DNA of 36,992 nucleotides from Saprospiraceae bacterium. Lineage in GTDB: Bacteria; Bacteroidota; Bacteroidia; Chitinophagales; Saprospiraceae. The DNA lies in contig JAHDCG010000032.1 in the NCBI GenBank assembly GCA_020629965.1, positions 16,355 to 53,346 on the forward strand, read 5' to 3'. The position numbers and the translations under genes are program-made. A model generated the notes under the pieces. That model had not been told where the DNA came from. It was given only the letters and a program-made list of their open reading frames with translations, and made no database searches. Below are positions 16,026-24,121 of this stretch, in pieces. Each line of letters opens with the position of its first letter. Position 1 is the stretch's first letter.

Positions 16026-16204
16026 CGCTGAACTCAAGAAAAAAAATACAAATTTAGATTTTAATTGATTTTAAGAAAAAAAAAGCGTCTGACGCCGGTC
16101 TCAAATGTAGAAATCTAAAACGGTGTCAGACAATTTACTCGCTTTAATCCGTCAAAGTTCTTCAAGTCTTCACTCCCTTTCTGAAAATGTTATCAGACAC
16201 CTCG
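16017..16204. repeat. GCGTCTGACGC and GTGTCAGACA palindromes between yjjG and the Ig-like gene
   Basis: GGCGTCTGACGCTG (16017-16030, containing the yjjG stop), AAAGCGTCTGACGCCGG (16082-16098), GGTGTCAGACA (16122-16132) and TATCAGACACC (16191-16201). The gap between the convergent genes is almost filled by these elements. They resemble the GTGTCGGATA set at 1135-1318. Confidence 0.7.
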
Positions 16205-16210
16205 GAGTCG

Positions 16211-18895
16211 TTACCGAAACAAATAAACCCGCCCTTTCACCGTTTCTTTGCTGCTTACATCCGTTTGCAAGACAAAATAATACGCGCCTTCGGGCAATTT
16301 TTTACCCTGAAATTGACCTTGCCAATCGTTCGTGTACGGACGCGCCCGATAGACTACTTGCCCGCTTTGACTCACAATCGTTAAGTCGTTATTCGGATAT
16401 TTTTCTATGCCTTCCATCACCCAAAAATCGTTCAGTCCGTCGTCGTTTGCCGTGATGCCGTCGGGAATGTGCAGGTAAGCGCGACCGGGCGCAGACTCGA
16501 CATTTAAGACGATTTCGGCGGTGTCGCACAGCAGCGGGCAAACTTCCGTGACCGTGCAGGCAGCGTAATTAAAACGCATTTCTCCCATAAAACACAGCGG
16601 TCTTTTGACTTCGTAAATGTCTTCGTTTAACTTTTCAATCCGTAAATTTTCCGGCAAATCCGTAAATGAAATCGTACGCGTGCCGTCGATTGCCTCGGGG
16701 TCGTTTTCGGTCGGATTTATTTCAAGGAAAAGTGCGTCTTCGGGCAGCGTAAAACGGTCGTCGGCGGCAGCGGCGGCGTACACCGTTTTTACCGTCAGGC
16801 TGTCGGTCGAGTAGGCGGGGCAGGCGTCGGTTGACAGCGTCCAAAATAAGGTCGTTTCGCCCTCGGGCAGGTTGAAAACGGCGGTTTGATTTTGGTTGGA
16901 ATTAAGGAAGTTTACCGCTCGATTACTCGTCCAAATCCCTGTTGTTTGCGGAGGGAGATTTGCGCGAATATTTCCGCTGCCGCTGCCGCAAAGAGTTGTA
17001 TCGGCTTGAGTGACGGCAGCATCTTCGGGCGAAATTATTGCAATGTCAAATGTCGGAGAAGTTTCTGATAAACAGCCGTTTACGTCGATTTGGACGCGGT
17101 AATCTCCCGCATTTTCCGCCCCGACGGACTCGATAAAAAGCGTCGGATTGACCGTCGTAAAAACGCTGTTAGGCGTCGTCCATCGGTAGCTGATATTTCC
17201 GTTTGCGGTATGGCTTTCGGTGGTGATTTCCAAAAACTCTCCCGGACACAAAACCGGTGCGCCGCTGATAATCGGGGTCGGTGCCTGCTCGGAAAAAAGG
17301 ACGGAAACCGTACCCGATAAATCGGCGCAGAGGTCGGAAAAATCTACCTTTCCGCTGCCGTCATTCGTGCCGGCGACGGCGGTGAGATAGTAGGTTTGTC
17401 CGACATTTAAATTGCTCGTAAAGTCGAAAAAAGGCGCGGGGGACTCTGCTATAATTTCCGACGCAAAAAAATCCGAATTGTCGTGCAAAACGTAGTAAAA
17501 CACGTCGTCGGCATCTAAAGTCGGCGCGATTTCTTGGCTGACAACCGCCGTTTCATTGGTACAAAAACGCAGCGGTGTGAGGTCGATAGCTCCGGCTGAA
17601 GTTTCGCAGTTGCAGTTATTCAGACCCGTAAAAACGTCGGTTTGGCAGCCGTTGGCATCGGTTACTTGTACCTCGTAGCCGGTACCCGTCGGGATGTTCG
17701 CGCTGATGAATTGCGTGCCGTTGAGAATGCCCTCCAAGCCCGCCGCCGTGTAGGGTTCCGTGCCGTTTTCCACCGAAAATTGGACGACATAAGCCGAGTT
17801 TGTGCCGTTGCACAACTCATCCTGAAAGTTTGAAAAAGCGGGATTTTCGTGCACCGTGACCGGCAAAATTTCTTCGCCTTCCCACACACAATCATTGGCG
17901 TCGATGACCTGTCGTAAGATGTACTCCGTGCTGCCGGTCGGAAAAATCGTGACGCTGCCGGCGTTGCTTTCCGCCGCCTCGGCAATCGAGCCGTTTTCAC
18001 CGTCACTGAAAAAAATCTCGAAGGGTGCGCTGCCCGTGAGCTGAAAAGCCGCCTCGCCCGGCTGACCTTCACAGACCGATATGTCTTCCGTCCACATACC
18101 CGAAACTTCGTTCTGTACCGCGATTTCGATGCTGCCGGCGGGGGTCTCACAGCCGTTTGCCGTGATGACGAGGGTGTAAATGCCGGCGTCGTCGGCAGAT
18201 GTATTTTCGATGATAATTTGTCCGCTTTCCGTACTTGTAAAGCCGTTTGCGGCTTCCCAAAAATAATCGGCATCGGCAAAAACGGGCGCGGAAATCTGCA
18301 AAGCCGCACCGGGACATACTACGGTGTCGGCGGTCAAAACGGGCGCATTTTCTTCGGAAATAACCCCGATGTCCGCGAAATTTTGCGGACTCGTGCAGCC
18401 GTATTGCGTGACTTCCAAAGTATAAATGCCCGCTTGCTCGACGATAATATTTTCGACTTCCGCATTTTGGGTCGTCGCCAATACGCCGCCGAAAGGGTCG
18501 AGCCAACGATAAGTCGCATCGGGCAATGCCTCGCCGAAAAGCTGCAACGTATTGCCCGCGCAGACGGGACCGTTGTGACTGATTTCGGGAGCGGCGGGCG
18601 GCGGTACGACTAAAATTTCGGTTTCGGTAGTCGGGTCGGGGTAGCTCGGGTGATTGACTTCTAAGGCATAAAATCCGGCTTGGTCGAAGTTAAAATCCGG
18701 CAGGTTGAGGGTGTGGACAGTAGAGAGGATTGCGCCGGTTTCGTCGGTCCAGGTGTAGGCAGCGTCGAGTAGAAATTGAGTTTCTAAACTGAGGGTATTG
18801 CCTTGGCAAATGATGGTGTCACCGAGGATGGCGGGGGACTGAGCGCGGAGGAGGAGAGTGGTGAGGAGGAGGGCGATGGTGACGGTGATTTTCAT
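16211..18895 (-). CDS. Large Ig-like surface protein with T9SS type B (gliding-motility) C-terminal domain
   Basis: Probable secreted adhesin-like protein exported by the type IX system. Seen: signal peptide MKITVTIALLLTTLLLRAQ, then a series of Ig/PKD-like domains, each with a VCPG/CEGQ-like start and an AGIYTLxV or AGDYRVQ end (repeats near 20-105, 106-190, 191-265 and again near 555-640), a middle region with more divergent domains, and a C-terminal gliding-CTD domain (about 805-894) with IPDGITANDDGLNDFW, DWQGQFQGKKLPEGAYYFVL and GRVYLFR. Paired Cys in the domains suggest disulfides. The partner PorP/SprF gene lies 1.1 kb downstream. The 380-bp region upstream is repeat-rich. Confidence 0.9.
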   Translation of the reverse strand: MKITVTIALLLTTLLLRAQSPAILGDTIICQGNTLSLETQFLLDAAYTWTDETGAILSTVHTLNLPDFNFDQAGFYALEVNHPSYPDPTTETEILVVPPPAAPEISHNGPVCAGNTLQLFGEALPDATYRWLDPFGGVLATTQNAEVENIIVEQAGIYTLEVTQYGCTSPQNFADIGVISEENAPVLTADTVVCPGAALQISAPVFADADYFWEAANGFTSTESGQIIIENTSADDAGIYTLVITANGCETPAGSIEIAVQNEVSGMWTEDISVCEGQPGEAAFQLTGSAPFEIFFSDGENGSIAEAAESNAGSVTIFPTGSTEYILRQVIDANDCVWEGEEILPVTVHENPAFSNFQDELCNGTNSAYVVQFSVENGTEPYTAAGLEGILNGTQFISANIPTGTGYEVQVTDANGCQTDVFTGLNNCNCETSAGAIDLTPLRFCTNETAVVSQEIAPTLDADDVFYYVLHDNSDFFASEIIAESPAPFFDFTSNLNVGQTYYLTAVAGTNDGSGKVDFSDLCADLSGTVSVLFSEQAPTPIISGAPVLCPGEFLEITTESHTANGNISYRWTTPNSVFTTVNPTLFIESVGAENAGDYRVQIDVNGCLSETSPTFDIAIISPEDAAVTQADTTLCGSGSGNIRANLPPQTTGIWTSNRAVNFLNSNQNQTAVFNLPEGETTLFWTLSTDACPAYSTDSLTVKTVYAAAAADDRFTLPEDALFLEINPTENDPEAIDGTRTISFTDLPENLRIEKLNEDIYEVKRPLCFMGEMRFNYAACTVTEVCPLLCDTAEIVLNVESAPGRAYLHIPDGITANDDGLNDFWVMEGIEKYPNNDLTIVSQSGQVVYRARPYTNDWQGQFQGKKLPEGAYYFVLQTDVSSKETVKGRVYLFR

Positions 18896-18902
18896 GCGAA
18901 TT

Positions 18903-19160
18903 TTTTTACGCTGATTGGTTAAGATTTTTAAGATTTTACGCTGATTTGCTTGTGTGATTATGATTTTTTTGAACCTGATTATTATGAATTCTATGATGAG
19001 TTATGACTGATGATTTTACTTCGTAAAATTATGTGACAATGATTTTTTGAACCTGATTATTATGATAATTGTGATTTGTTATGACTGTGATTTTACTTCG
19101 TAAAATTTTGTGACTATGATTCTTTTACGCTGATTGGTTAAGATTTTACGCTGACAAAAT
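18903..19160. repeat. Tandem TGATT/ACGCTGATTGG repeats upstream of the Ig-like gene
   Basis: Roughly 80-bp units repeat: TTTTTTGAACCTGATTATTATGA-like segments at about 18963 and 19041, ATTTTACTTCGTAAAATT segments at about 19011 and 19090, and TTTACGCTGATTGGTTAAGA flanking at 18907 and 19126. ATTTTACTTCGTAAAAT is a short palindrome. No gene is seen in this 380-bp stretch. Confidence 0.65.
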
Positions 19161-19242
19161 GTTGGCGTTGTTCCGTTTATTTTTCTAAAAAAAAACAAGA
19201 CTCAATGACAACCACGATGCTCGGCAAAAAAAGGAAGCCCCC

Positions 19243-19278
19243 CGTCAACCGTCAACCGACAACCGTCAACCGCCCCTA
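19243..19278. repeat. CGTCAAC heptamer array at the lipoprotein stop
   Basis: CGTCAAC, CGTCAAC, CGACAAC, CGTCAAC then CGCCCCTA: four units in 7-bp register running into the CTA (TAG on minus) at 19276. Confidence 0.85.
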
Positions 19279-20763
19279 AAACCATTCAGGCATCACCGCA
19301 CCACCGAACAGCAATTCGCGGTCATCGCCGGCGGCTTCCATGCGGAGGATATTCTTTTGAGAAATGCCGTCGTTGTTGGTGTTGACAAAGATGAGGAAGG
19401 CACCGTCGGGGGAGTAGTCAGCGTCGAGGTCGTTGGTGCCGGCGAGGATGTCGCTTTCTTCCGAGAGGTCGATTGCGACGTTGGTGGTCAGGCTTTTTTC
19501 GAAAATATGGGCGGCGAGTTGTCTGCCGTCGGGGGCTTCGTAGCCGGTGATGTCGTGGGTATAGAGGATGCGATTGCCGTCGAGGGAGAAGCGCGGACCC
19601 GTTTCGCGACCCGGGATGTCGGCATAGACCTGCTGGAGGTAATTGCCGGCGGCATCGAGGATGAAAATGTCGGACTCATAGATGTTGTTGCCGGTGGTAC
19701 GGACGGCGATTTTGTTGCCGATTTGTGTCCAATCGACTTCCGCAAACATCTGACCCTCAGGGGCATCGGCTACTTTGCTTAGACCGATACCGGAAATGCC
19801 GATACGGTACAGTTCGTTGCCGGCGGGGTAAAGAATTTCCGCGCCGTTGGGTGACCAGGTAAAGTCTAATTCCAAAGGCGACAGACCGCTGACGGGTACG
19901 CCTTGAGTGACCTGCGTTTTCTCCGAACCGTCCAAATTCATCACGTAGAGGTGTGTTTCGATACCCAAATTCGAGAGGTAAGCAATTTTCGTGCGTTGCG
20001 GATTGACGCGCGGTCGCCAACTGTCACCGGCGGAATTGGTGAGTTTAATGTTGCTTGTGTTTTCGGCATCGGAAGAGTAAATATCGTACTTGCCGTTGAC
20101 TTTGCGCGCGCACAAAAAACGGTTGTCGGGGAAGGCGGGGGTTTCAAAACTCCACAGGTCGCCGTTGGTATCGGTAAAGCCGTCTTTGGCGCGGACTTGC
20201 CAAAAATAGACGGTGGAATGCTGTAATTCGGGCGCGTCGAACTCGGTTTCCGTGAGGTCGCGGGCGATGGTATCGCAGGTAAATTCATCGGAAGTGCAAA
20301 GAATAACGTCGTAAGTCAGGTCGTCGTTATTGCCGTCGCTGCCCGTCCAGGAAAAGCTGATGTCGGTGCTTGCGGCGACGCTGCCCGTCGCGGGTTGCGG
20401 ATTTTGCGGCTTGTCGGGTGCGCTGTTGACGGTGCTTTCTCGGATGAGGCGGAGGATAACATTCGCGTCTTGATTGGCGAAAACCGTTACGTTTTCAATT
20501 TCGGTGACAAAGCCTTCTTTTTCCGCGCGAATGGTGTAAGTGCCCGCCTCGATTTGCTCGACGGTGAAACGACCGAGTTCGTCCGTTTGCAGGCTGCTCG
20601 TCGGCGGATTGGTGCTGACAGTGGCTTGGGCAATGGCGATATTGTCCTCGGTGGAAAGGACGGTGCCGACTAAGGAACCGAAGACCTGCGGGGTGATTTT
20701 TTCTTCTTGACAGCTTGCGAAGAGCAGGGTCAAGAAGAGAAATAAAAGGTGTGTGTTTTTCAT
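19276..20763 (-). CDS. Lipoprotein with carboxypeptidase-regulatory-like, FnIII-like and PD40 propeller domains
   Basis: Exported lipoprotein of unknown function, directly downstream of csgG on the same strand. Seen: signal peptide with lipobox LLFASC (Cys18), a carboxypeptidase-regulatory-like beta-sandwich (about 28-112: GSLVGTVLSTEDN...GTYTIRAEKEGF), a fibronectin-III-like domain (about 113-210, with DLTYDVIL and STVYFWQVRAKDG), then a TolB/PD40-like propeller (about 215-495) with repeats such as SWRPRVNPQRTKIAYLS, DFTWSPNGAEILY and DADYSPDGAFLIFV. Tandem location suggests a role with curli at the cell surface, but this is inference. Gap to csgG is about 105 bp and contains a heptamer array upstream of the start, so co-transcription is uncertain. 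Confidence 0.8.
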   Translation of the reverse strand: MKNTHLLFLFLTLLFASCQEEKITPQVFGSLVGTVLSTEDNIAIAQATVSTNPPTSSLQTDELGRFTVEQIEAGTYTIRAEKEGFVTEIENVTVFANQDANVILRLIRESTVNSAPDKPQNPQPATGSVAASTDISFSWTGSDGNNDDLTYDVILCTSDEFTCDTIARDLTETEFDAPELQHSTVYFWQVRAKDGFTDTNGDLWSFETPAFPDNRFLCARKVNGKYDIYSSDAENTSNIKLTNSAGDSWRPRVNPQRTKIAYLSNLGIETHLYVMNLDGSEKTQVTQGVPVSGLSPLELDFTWSPNGAEILYPAGNELYRIGISGIGLSKVADAPEGQMFAEVDWTQIGNKIAVRTTGNNIYESDIFILDAAGNYLQQVYADIPGRETGPRFSLDGNRILYTHDITGYEAPDGRQLAAHIFEKSLTTNVAIDLSEESDILAGTNDLDADYSPDGAFLIFVNTNNDGISQKNILRMEAAGDDRELLFGGAVMPEWF

Positions 20764-20778
20764 TATTTTGTGGATATG

Positions 20779-20817
20779 GTTGACGGTGGACGGTTGACGG
20801 TTGACGGGTGTCGGTTC
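20779..20817. repeat. GGTTGAC heptamer array upstream of the lipoprotein start
   Basis: GGTTGAC, GGTGGAC, GGTTGAC, GGTTGAC, GGGTGTC, GGTT: 5.5 units in register, ending 15 bp upstream of the ATG (read on minus). The same gene has the same repeat family at its stop, in opposite orientation. Confidence 0.85.
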
Positions 20818-20867
20818 CTGATTTTTAGGTCGATTTTTAAATATTGTAGTTTTATTTTTGAGTGGTT

Positions 20868-22247
20868 TTAATAAGCAAACCGCCGTTCCCCCCGTACCTT
20901 TTCTCCGAAGTAAATCGTCACGCCGGCATTGCCGCGCCAGTAGGCATCGTTGTATTTTCCTTGTTTGGCGTTGTCTAAATTATCGCCTAAAATGTAATGG
21001 TAATCCAAACCGAGGTGCAGCCCGACTTTTTGATTGAGCAGGTATTCCAAGCCTCCGCCGATGCTCGCTTTAGGCAGTATTTTGGTGATGTTGAAAAAGC
21101 CGCCTTTCTCCGCGATACCGCCGAAGCCGCCCGTCATGTAAGGCGTGAAAACGTCGTAGGGCAGCAGTCGATAGGTGCCGACCATTTCTAAATAATTGAC
21201 TTTTTCGTCGTAAAATTCGGCGGCGGTCATGCGGTTAGAGCCGAAGTTAAAACCGTATGCGAAAGCGGGTTTCGGAGTGATATGAACGCCGAACTCAAAA
21301 CCGTTGCGGACTTGTGCGCCGGGAAAATCACCGTTGTACAGCACGGACGAAGAAGCGGCTTTCAAGCCGATTTTACTGCGTCTATTTTCTACCGTTTTGC
21401 CGAGCAAATCGGTTTTTGCCGTGGCGGTCAGTTCTTCTTGGTAATTTTTAATCGCTTCTCCTTCTTTTTCGTCGGGGTCGAAGGGGTTCCAAAGTCCGTC
21501 GATAATGCCTTCGAGGACGAGGGTTTGCACGGCTTTTTCGATGGCTTCGCGCACGGCGAGTTCGCCCGGCTCGTTGTAAGTAAAGCCCGTTTCGACTTCC
21601 AACAGGCGTTTGAAACTGACGTACTGAAACAAGCCGCCGTCCACCGATTGCGACAGCACTTTTTTGGAAGTATAAACGACTTTCAGCACCTCGCCCGTTT
21701 TGACGCTGACCACGCGCAGGTAAACCGTCACTCGGTCTTGCCGATATTGCTCGCTGCCGCCGATACCGAAATAACGCACGCCCGCGCCGCCCGTCAGAAT
21801 GTTGGTGTCGTAAGAAACGATGCCGCCTTCCAAAATTATCGACGCATAAAGTAACGGATTGAGCGGTTCATTGAGACCCAACTGCTGCCGCGTCGAGCGA
21901 ATAATTTTACGCTCCTGCAACAGATTATTGACGTTTTCTCGCTCTATCGGGACAAACCAGCGACTGTCTTTCATCGCTTTCAGCAAGATATTCGTTCCGC
22001 CCTGCGTGACTGCCGTCGAGAAGCCGCCGTTGGCTTTGTATTGTCCCGTTTGGTCACGGAATTGGAAGACTGCCGCGACAACGGGCTGCGCGGGGTCGGG
22101 CAGGTTTTTTAACTCCAAACTCGTCTGCGTTTCTTCGCCGATACGAGCATCGGAAACGGCGAGCGGCGGCTGCAAGAGCGTACCGCAGCCGGTCAGCAGC
22201 ACGGAGCAAACAATGATTATTTGTATTTGTAAACCTTTGATTTTCAT
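20868..22247 (-). CDS. csgG: CsgG-family curli secretion pore with an extra C-terminal barrel-like domain
   Basis: Outer-membrane lipoprotein that in E. coli forms the nonameric pore for curli subunits. Seen: lipobox LLTGC (Cys21), then the CsgG core (about 30-275): PVVAAVFQFRDQTGQYK, FVPIERENVNNLLQERKIIRS, ILEGGIVSYDTNILTGGAGVRYFGIG, DRVTVYLRVVSVKTGEVL. E. coli CsgG has 277 residues; here about 180 more follow. That extra part (about 295-459) looks like a small outer-membrane barrel (FEFGVHITPKPAFAYGF, LLPYDVFTPYMTGGFG, LNQKVGLHLGLDYHY, AGVTIYFGEK). So this looks like a pore-barrel fusion. An intrinsic terminator lies between csgF and csgG (22372-22423), so csgG may have its own control. Confidence 0.92.
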   Translation of the reverse strand: MKIKGLQIQIIIVCSVLLTGCGTLLQPPLAVSDARIGEETQTSLELKNLPDPAQPVVAAVFQFRDQTGQYKANGGFSTAVTQGGTNILLKAMKDSRWFVPIERENVNNLLQERKIIRSTRQQLGLNEPLNPLLYASIILEGGIVSYDTNILTGGAGVRYFGIGGSEQYRQDRVTVYLRVVSVKTGEVLKVVYTSKKVLSQSVDGGLFQYVSFKRLLEVETGFTYNEPGELAVREAIEKAVQTLVLEGIIDGLWNPFDPDEKEGEAIKNYQEELTATAKTDLLGKTVENRRSKIGLKAASSSVLYNGDFPGAQVRNGFEFGVHITPKPAFAYGFNFGSNRMTAAEFYDEKVNYLEMVGTYRLLPYDVFTPYMTGGFGGIAEKGGFFNITKILPKASIGGGLEYLLNQKVGLHLGLDYHYILGDNLDNAKQGKYNDAYWRGNAGVTIYFGEKVRGERRFAY

Positions 22248-22371
22248 TTGTTTAGTTGTGTAGTTGCAAGTCCGTTGGAAATAAACAATCTTTTTGAAAG
22301 TCCGCCGGAGGCGGGTAAATGTGCAACACGAGGTGCAACCTCGCGCTAACTAAGCGATGTTTGAGAAAATG

Positions 22372-22423
22372 AAAAAACAGCAAGCCCCGTTCTCGCGTGT
22401 GTGGGCGAAAACGGACTTGCTGT
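22372..22423 (-). terminator. Intrinsic terminator between csgF and csgG
   Basis: On the minus strand, ACAGCAAG and the following CCGTTTTCGC pair with GCGAGAACGG and CTTGCTGT over a 7-8 base loop, followed by TTTTTT (22372-22377). Stem of about 18 bp with minor bulges. It stands about 125 bp before the csgG ATG, inside the curli cluster. Confidence 0.8.
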
Positions 22424-22666
22424 AATAGTTCGGTTAACATTTTAGAATAGAGTAAGGGGGGAAATGTCATTTTTCGGATTGAAAAAACGACGTATAACAG
22501 GTGTTCAAAAAAGGGAAAATAAAGCGAGGGGTGTTTAAAAGTTTAGGAGGTTTAAGGGTTTAGGTGTCGAAAACCGGCGGTGACTCCGGTTTCTTTAATT
22601 AGTCATCAAGTCACCTGCATTCTAACATTTATAGCCAAATTTTCGATTTAAAAAGGGTTGTGTAGG

Positions 22667-23086
22667 CTAAAAAAACGGGATAATCAACTGCGTTTGTTCG
22701 CCGCCGTTGGTATCTAAAATCGTGACGACGACGCCGTCTAAAGTATTGGCGATGTCGATTTGGAAATTGCCGGCGGCATAACTTCCGTCCTCGATTTCGC
22801 CCTCGCCGAATTGCAAATCGACCAAAGAGCGGCTGAGTTGATTGAGGATTTGATTGTTCAGCGTTTCCGTAAAGTTGTCCAAATCCGAACCGCGATTAAA
22901 ACCGAAACGATCGACCTGATTCGGGTCTTCGATGGTGTTTTGGGCGTTCGCGGTATTCAGCAGGTGCGCGGTGTTGTTCGGGTTGCCGCCGAATGCCGGA
23001 TTTTTGGGCTGATAAATAAGTTGTTGGGCTTGTACGCCGAGAGCTAAGCCGCTGATTATGAGTAGGGTGAGTATGTGTTTTTTCAT
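22667..23086 (-). CDS. csgF: Curli assembly factor CsgF
   Basis: Surface accessory protein that in E. coli binds the CsgG pore and couples nucleation to secretion. Seen: signal peptide (about 1-20, ending VQAQ), then the conserved N-terminal segment NPAFGGNPNNTAHLLNTANA with QN, which is the part known to plug into CsgG, followed by LDNFTETLNNQILNQLSRSL and FQIDIANTLDGVVVTILD. The length of 139 residues is the same as E. coli CsgF (138). About 280 bp separate it from csgE and about 420 bp from csgG, both filled with repeats and hairpins, unlike a compact operon. Confidence 0.95.
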   Translation of the reverse strand: MKKHILTLLIISGLALGVQAQQLIYQPKNPAFGGNPNNTAHLLNTANAQNTIEDPNQVDRFGFNRGSDLDNFTETLNNQILNQLSRSLVDLQFGEGEIEDGSYAAGNFQIDIANTLDGVVVTILDTNGGEQTQLIIPFF

Positions 23087-23113
23087 GAGTTTTGTTGTTT
23101 TGGTTTGTGTCTT

Positions 23114-23272
23114 CAGCCCCCTAACCCCCGATTCGGGGGAACTTTCTCCGGGCTTGGGTTCACGGTAAATCTTGAGGCTTTTGGTGCTTTTTTCAAAGAG
23201 AATTCAAGTTTAAAACGGACTCAAATTAAATAACGACTTAACTCCCCCGCTCCGGGGGTCGGGGGGGCTTCC
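23114..23272. repeat. GC-rich inverted repeats between csgE and csgF
   Basis: CAGCCCCCTAACCCCCGATT (23116-23135) followed by CGGGGGAAC, and in opposite orientation CTCCCCCGCTCCGGGGGTCG (about 23241-23260) with GGGGGGCTT. Each contains its own stem of CCCCC and GGGGG, and the pair can also form one large hairpin around about 95 bp. This CCCCCTAACCCCC type is seen in other Bacteroidota (recall). The remaining bases in the 280-bp gap hold a CGACTGAAGTCGGGATTTCG element (23316-23335). Confidence 0.65.
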
Positions 23273-23344
23273 GTCAGCCGTGTTTAAATTCATAACGTCT
23301 CCGCCGTCACCTATCCACGACTGAAGTCGGGATTTCGCTATCGC

Positions 23345-23369
23345 TCAACCAATCACCACCTACCAACTA
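23345..23369. repeat. CACCACC/TACCAAC heptamer run at the csgE stop
   Basis: CAACCAAT, CACCACC, TACCAAC, TA: degenerate 7-bp units ending in the CTA (TAG on minus) at 23367-23369. On the coding strand this reads TAG, TTGGTAG, GTGGTGA, TTGGTTG, like the run after ndk. Confidence 0.5.
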
Positions 23370-23888
23370 ATAATATTTTCCCTCCAAGTACTCCGGCGCA
23401 TCTTCCTCCGCCAAAACATGTTTTCCGCTCGTCACATAGCCGTAAATATAATCCGCTAATGCCTTCGCTAAGTTCTCCAAACCTTCCGCGCTCGGCTGCA
23501 TCACGCGGGTAAAAACCTGCTTTTCATTCACCATAATGCCGATTTTGATATTGCGTCCGCGCCCTTCAAATTCATTGATGACGATGTTGTAATTCGGTAC
23601 GTTTTCCGGCTCCGCCCAATGCCGGGTGAAATACAGATAAAAGTCATATCCGCCGCGTGTGCGCGTGTCATGGACGACTAAACCGTTAATTTCAATCAAT
23701 TCGGTGGCAATGGGAACGCGCGGTTTGCTTACGTCTAAAAGCGGAAAAAGGGGGAGAGGTTTCTTCGTTTTTTCGGGTAGTTCTTTTTCTTCGTTTTGAG
23801 ATTTTTCGTAATGGATAATGTCTTGTTGTTGAGCAGATAGATTGGTTATGAGGATGAAAAATGCAAATAGGTTTAGTGTTTTTTTCAT
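23367..23888 (-). CDS. csgE: Curli assembly factor CsgE
   Basis: Periplasmic specificity factor that in E. coli caps CsgG and guides subunits to it. Seen: signal peptide (about 1-19), a linker rich in E, K and P (about 28-60), then the CsgE core (about 63-150): IEINGLVVHDTRTRGGYDFY, FTRHWAEPENVPNYNIVINE, FEGRGRNIKIGIMVNEKQVF and ENLAKALADYIYGYVTSGK. At 173 residues it is longer than E. coli CsgE (129), mainly because of the linker and a short acidic tail. A GATTTAC heptamer array is about 9 bp upstream of the ATG. Confidence 0.92.
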   Translation of the reverse strand: MKKTLNLFAFFILITNLSAQQQDIIHYEKSQNEEKELPEKTKKPLPLFPLLDVSKPRVPIATELIEINGLVVHDTRTRGGYDFYLYFTRHWAEPENVPNYNIVINEFEGRGRNIKIGIMVNEKQVFTRVMQPSAEGLENLAKALADYIYGYVTSGKHVLAEEDAPEYLEGKYY

Positions 23889-23897
23889 AGCGGAGTG

Positions 23898-23925
23898 ATT
23901 TACGATTTACGATGTACGATTTACG
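23898..23925. repeat. GATTTAC heptamer array upstream of the csgE start
   Basis: GATTTAC, GATTTAC, GATGTAC, GATTTAC in perfect 7-bp register (plus strand). It is inverted relative to the TCGTAAA-type array at 24087-24121, which follows the upstream csgB gene, so the two can pair across the csgB-csgE junction. Confidence 0.85.
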
Positions 23926-24086
23926 AGGGCGATAGTTGATTTTGCTTTAAATTGTACTTTTCAAAAATCAATTTTTTATGCTCTCATAAATCGTACTTCC
24001 TTATCGTAAATTCACGGTACAAACTAAGAAATTCAAAACAAAAAAACTCAAACCCAAAGAAATTAACATCCTCCGAGCAAGTGCTT

Positions 24087-24121
24087 TCGTACATCGTAAA
24101 TCGTAATTTGTACATCGTCAA
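24087..24121. repeat. TCGTACA/TCGTAAA heptamer array overlapping the csgB stop
   Basis: TCGTACA, TCGTAAA, TCGTAAT, TTGTACA, TCGTCAA: five units in register. The TCA of the last unit (24118-24120) is the TGA stop of the csgB-like gene. Confidence 0.85.

Noticed and set aside
22330-22344. CGAGGTGCAACCTCG palindrome as a regulator site for csgG
   Set aside because: It is a perfect short palindrome, but similar GC-rich palindromes are scattered as interspersed repeats and no regulator is linked to it, so no function is claimed.
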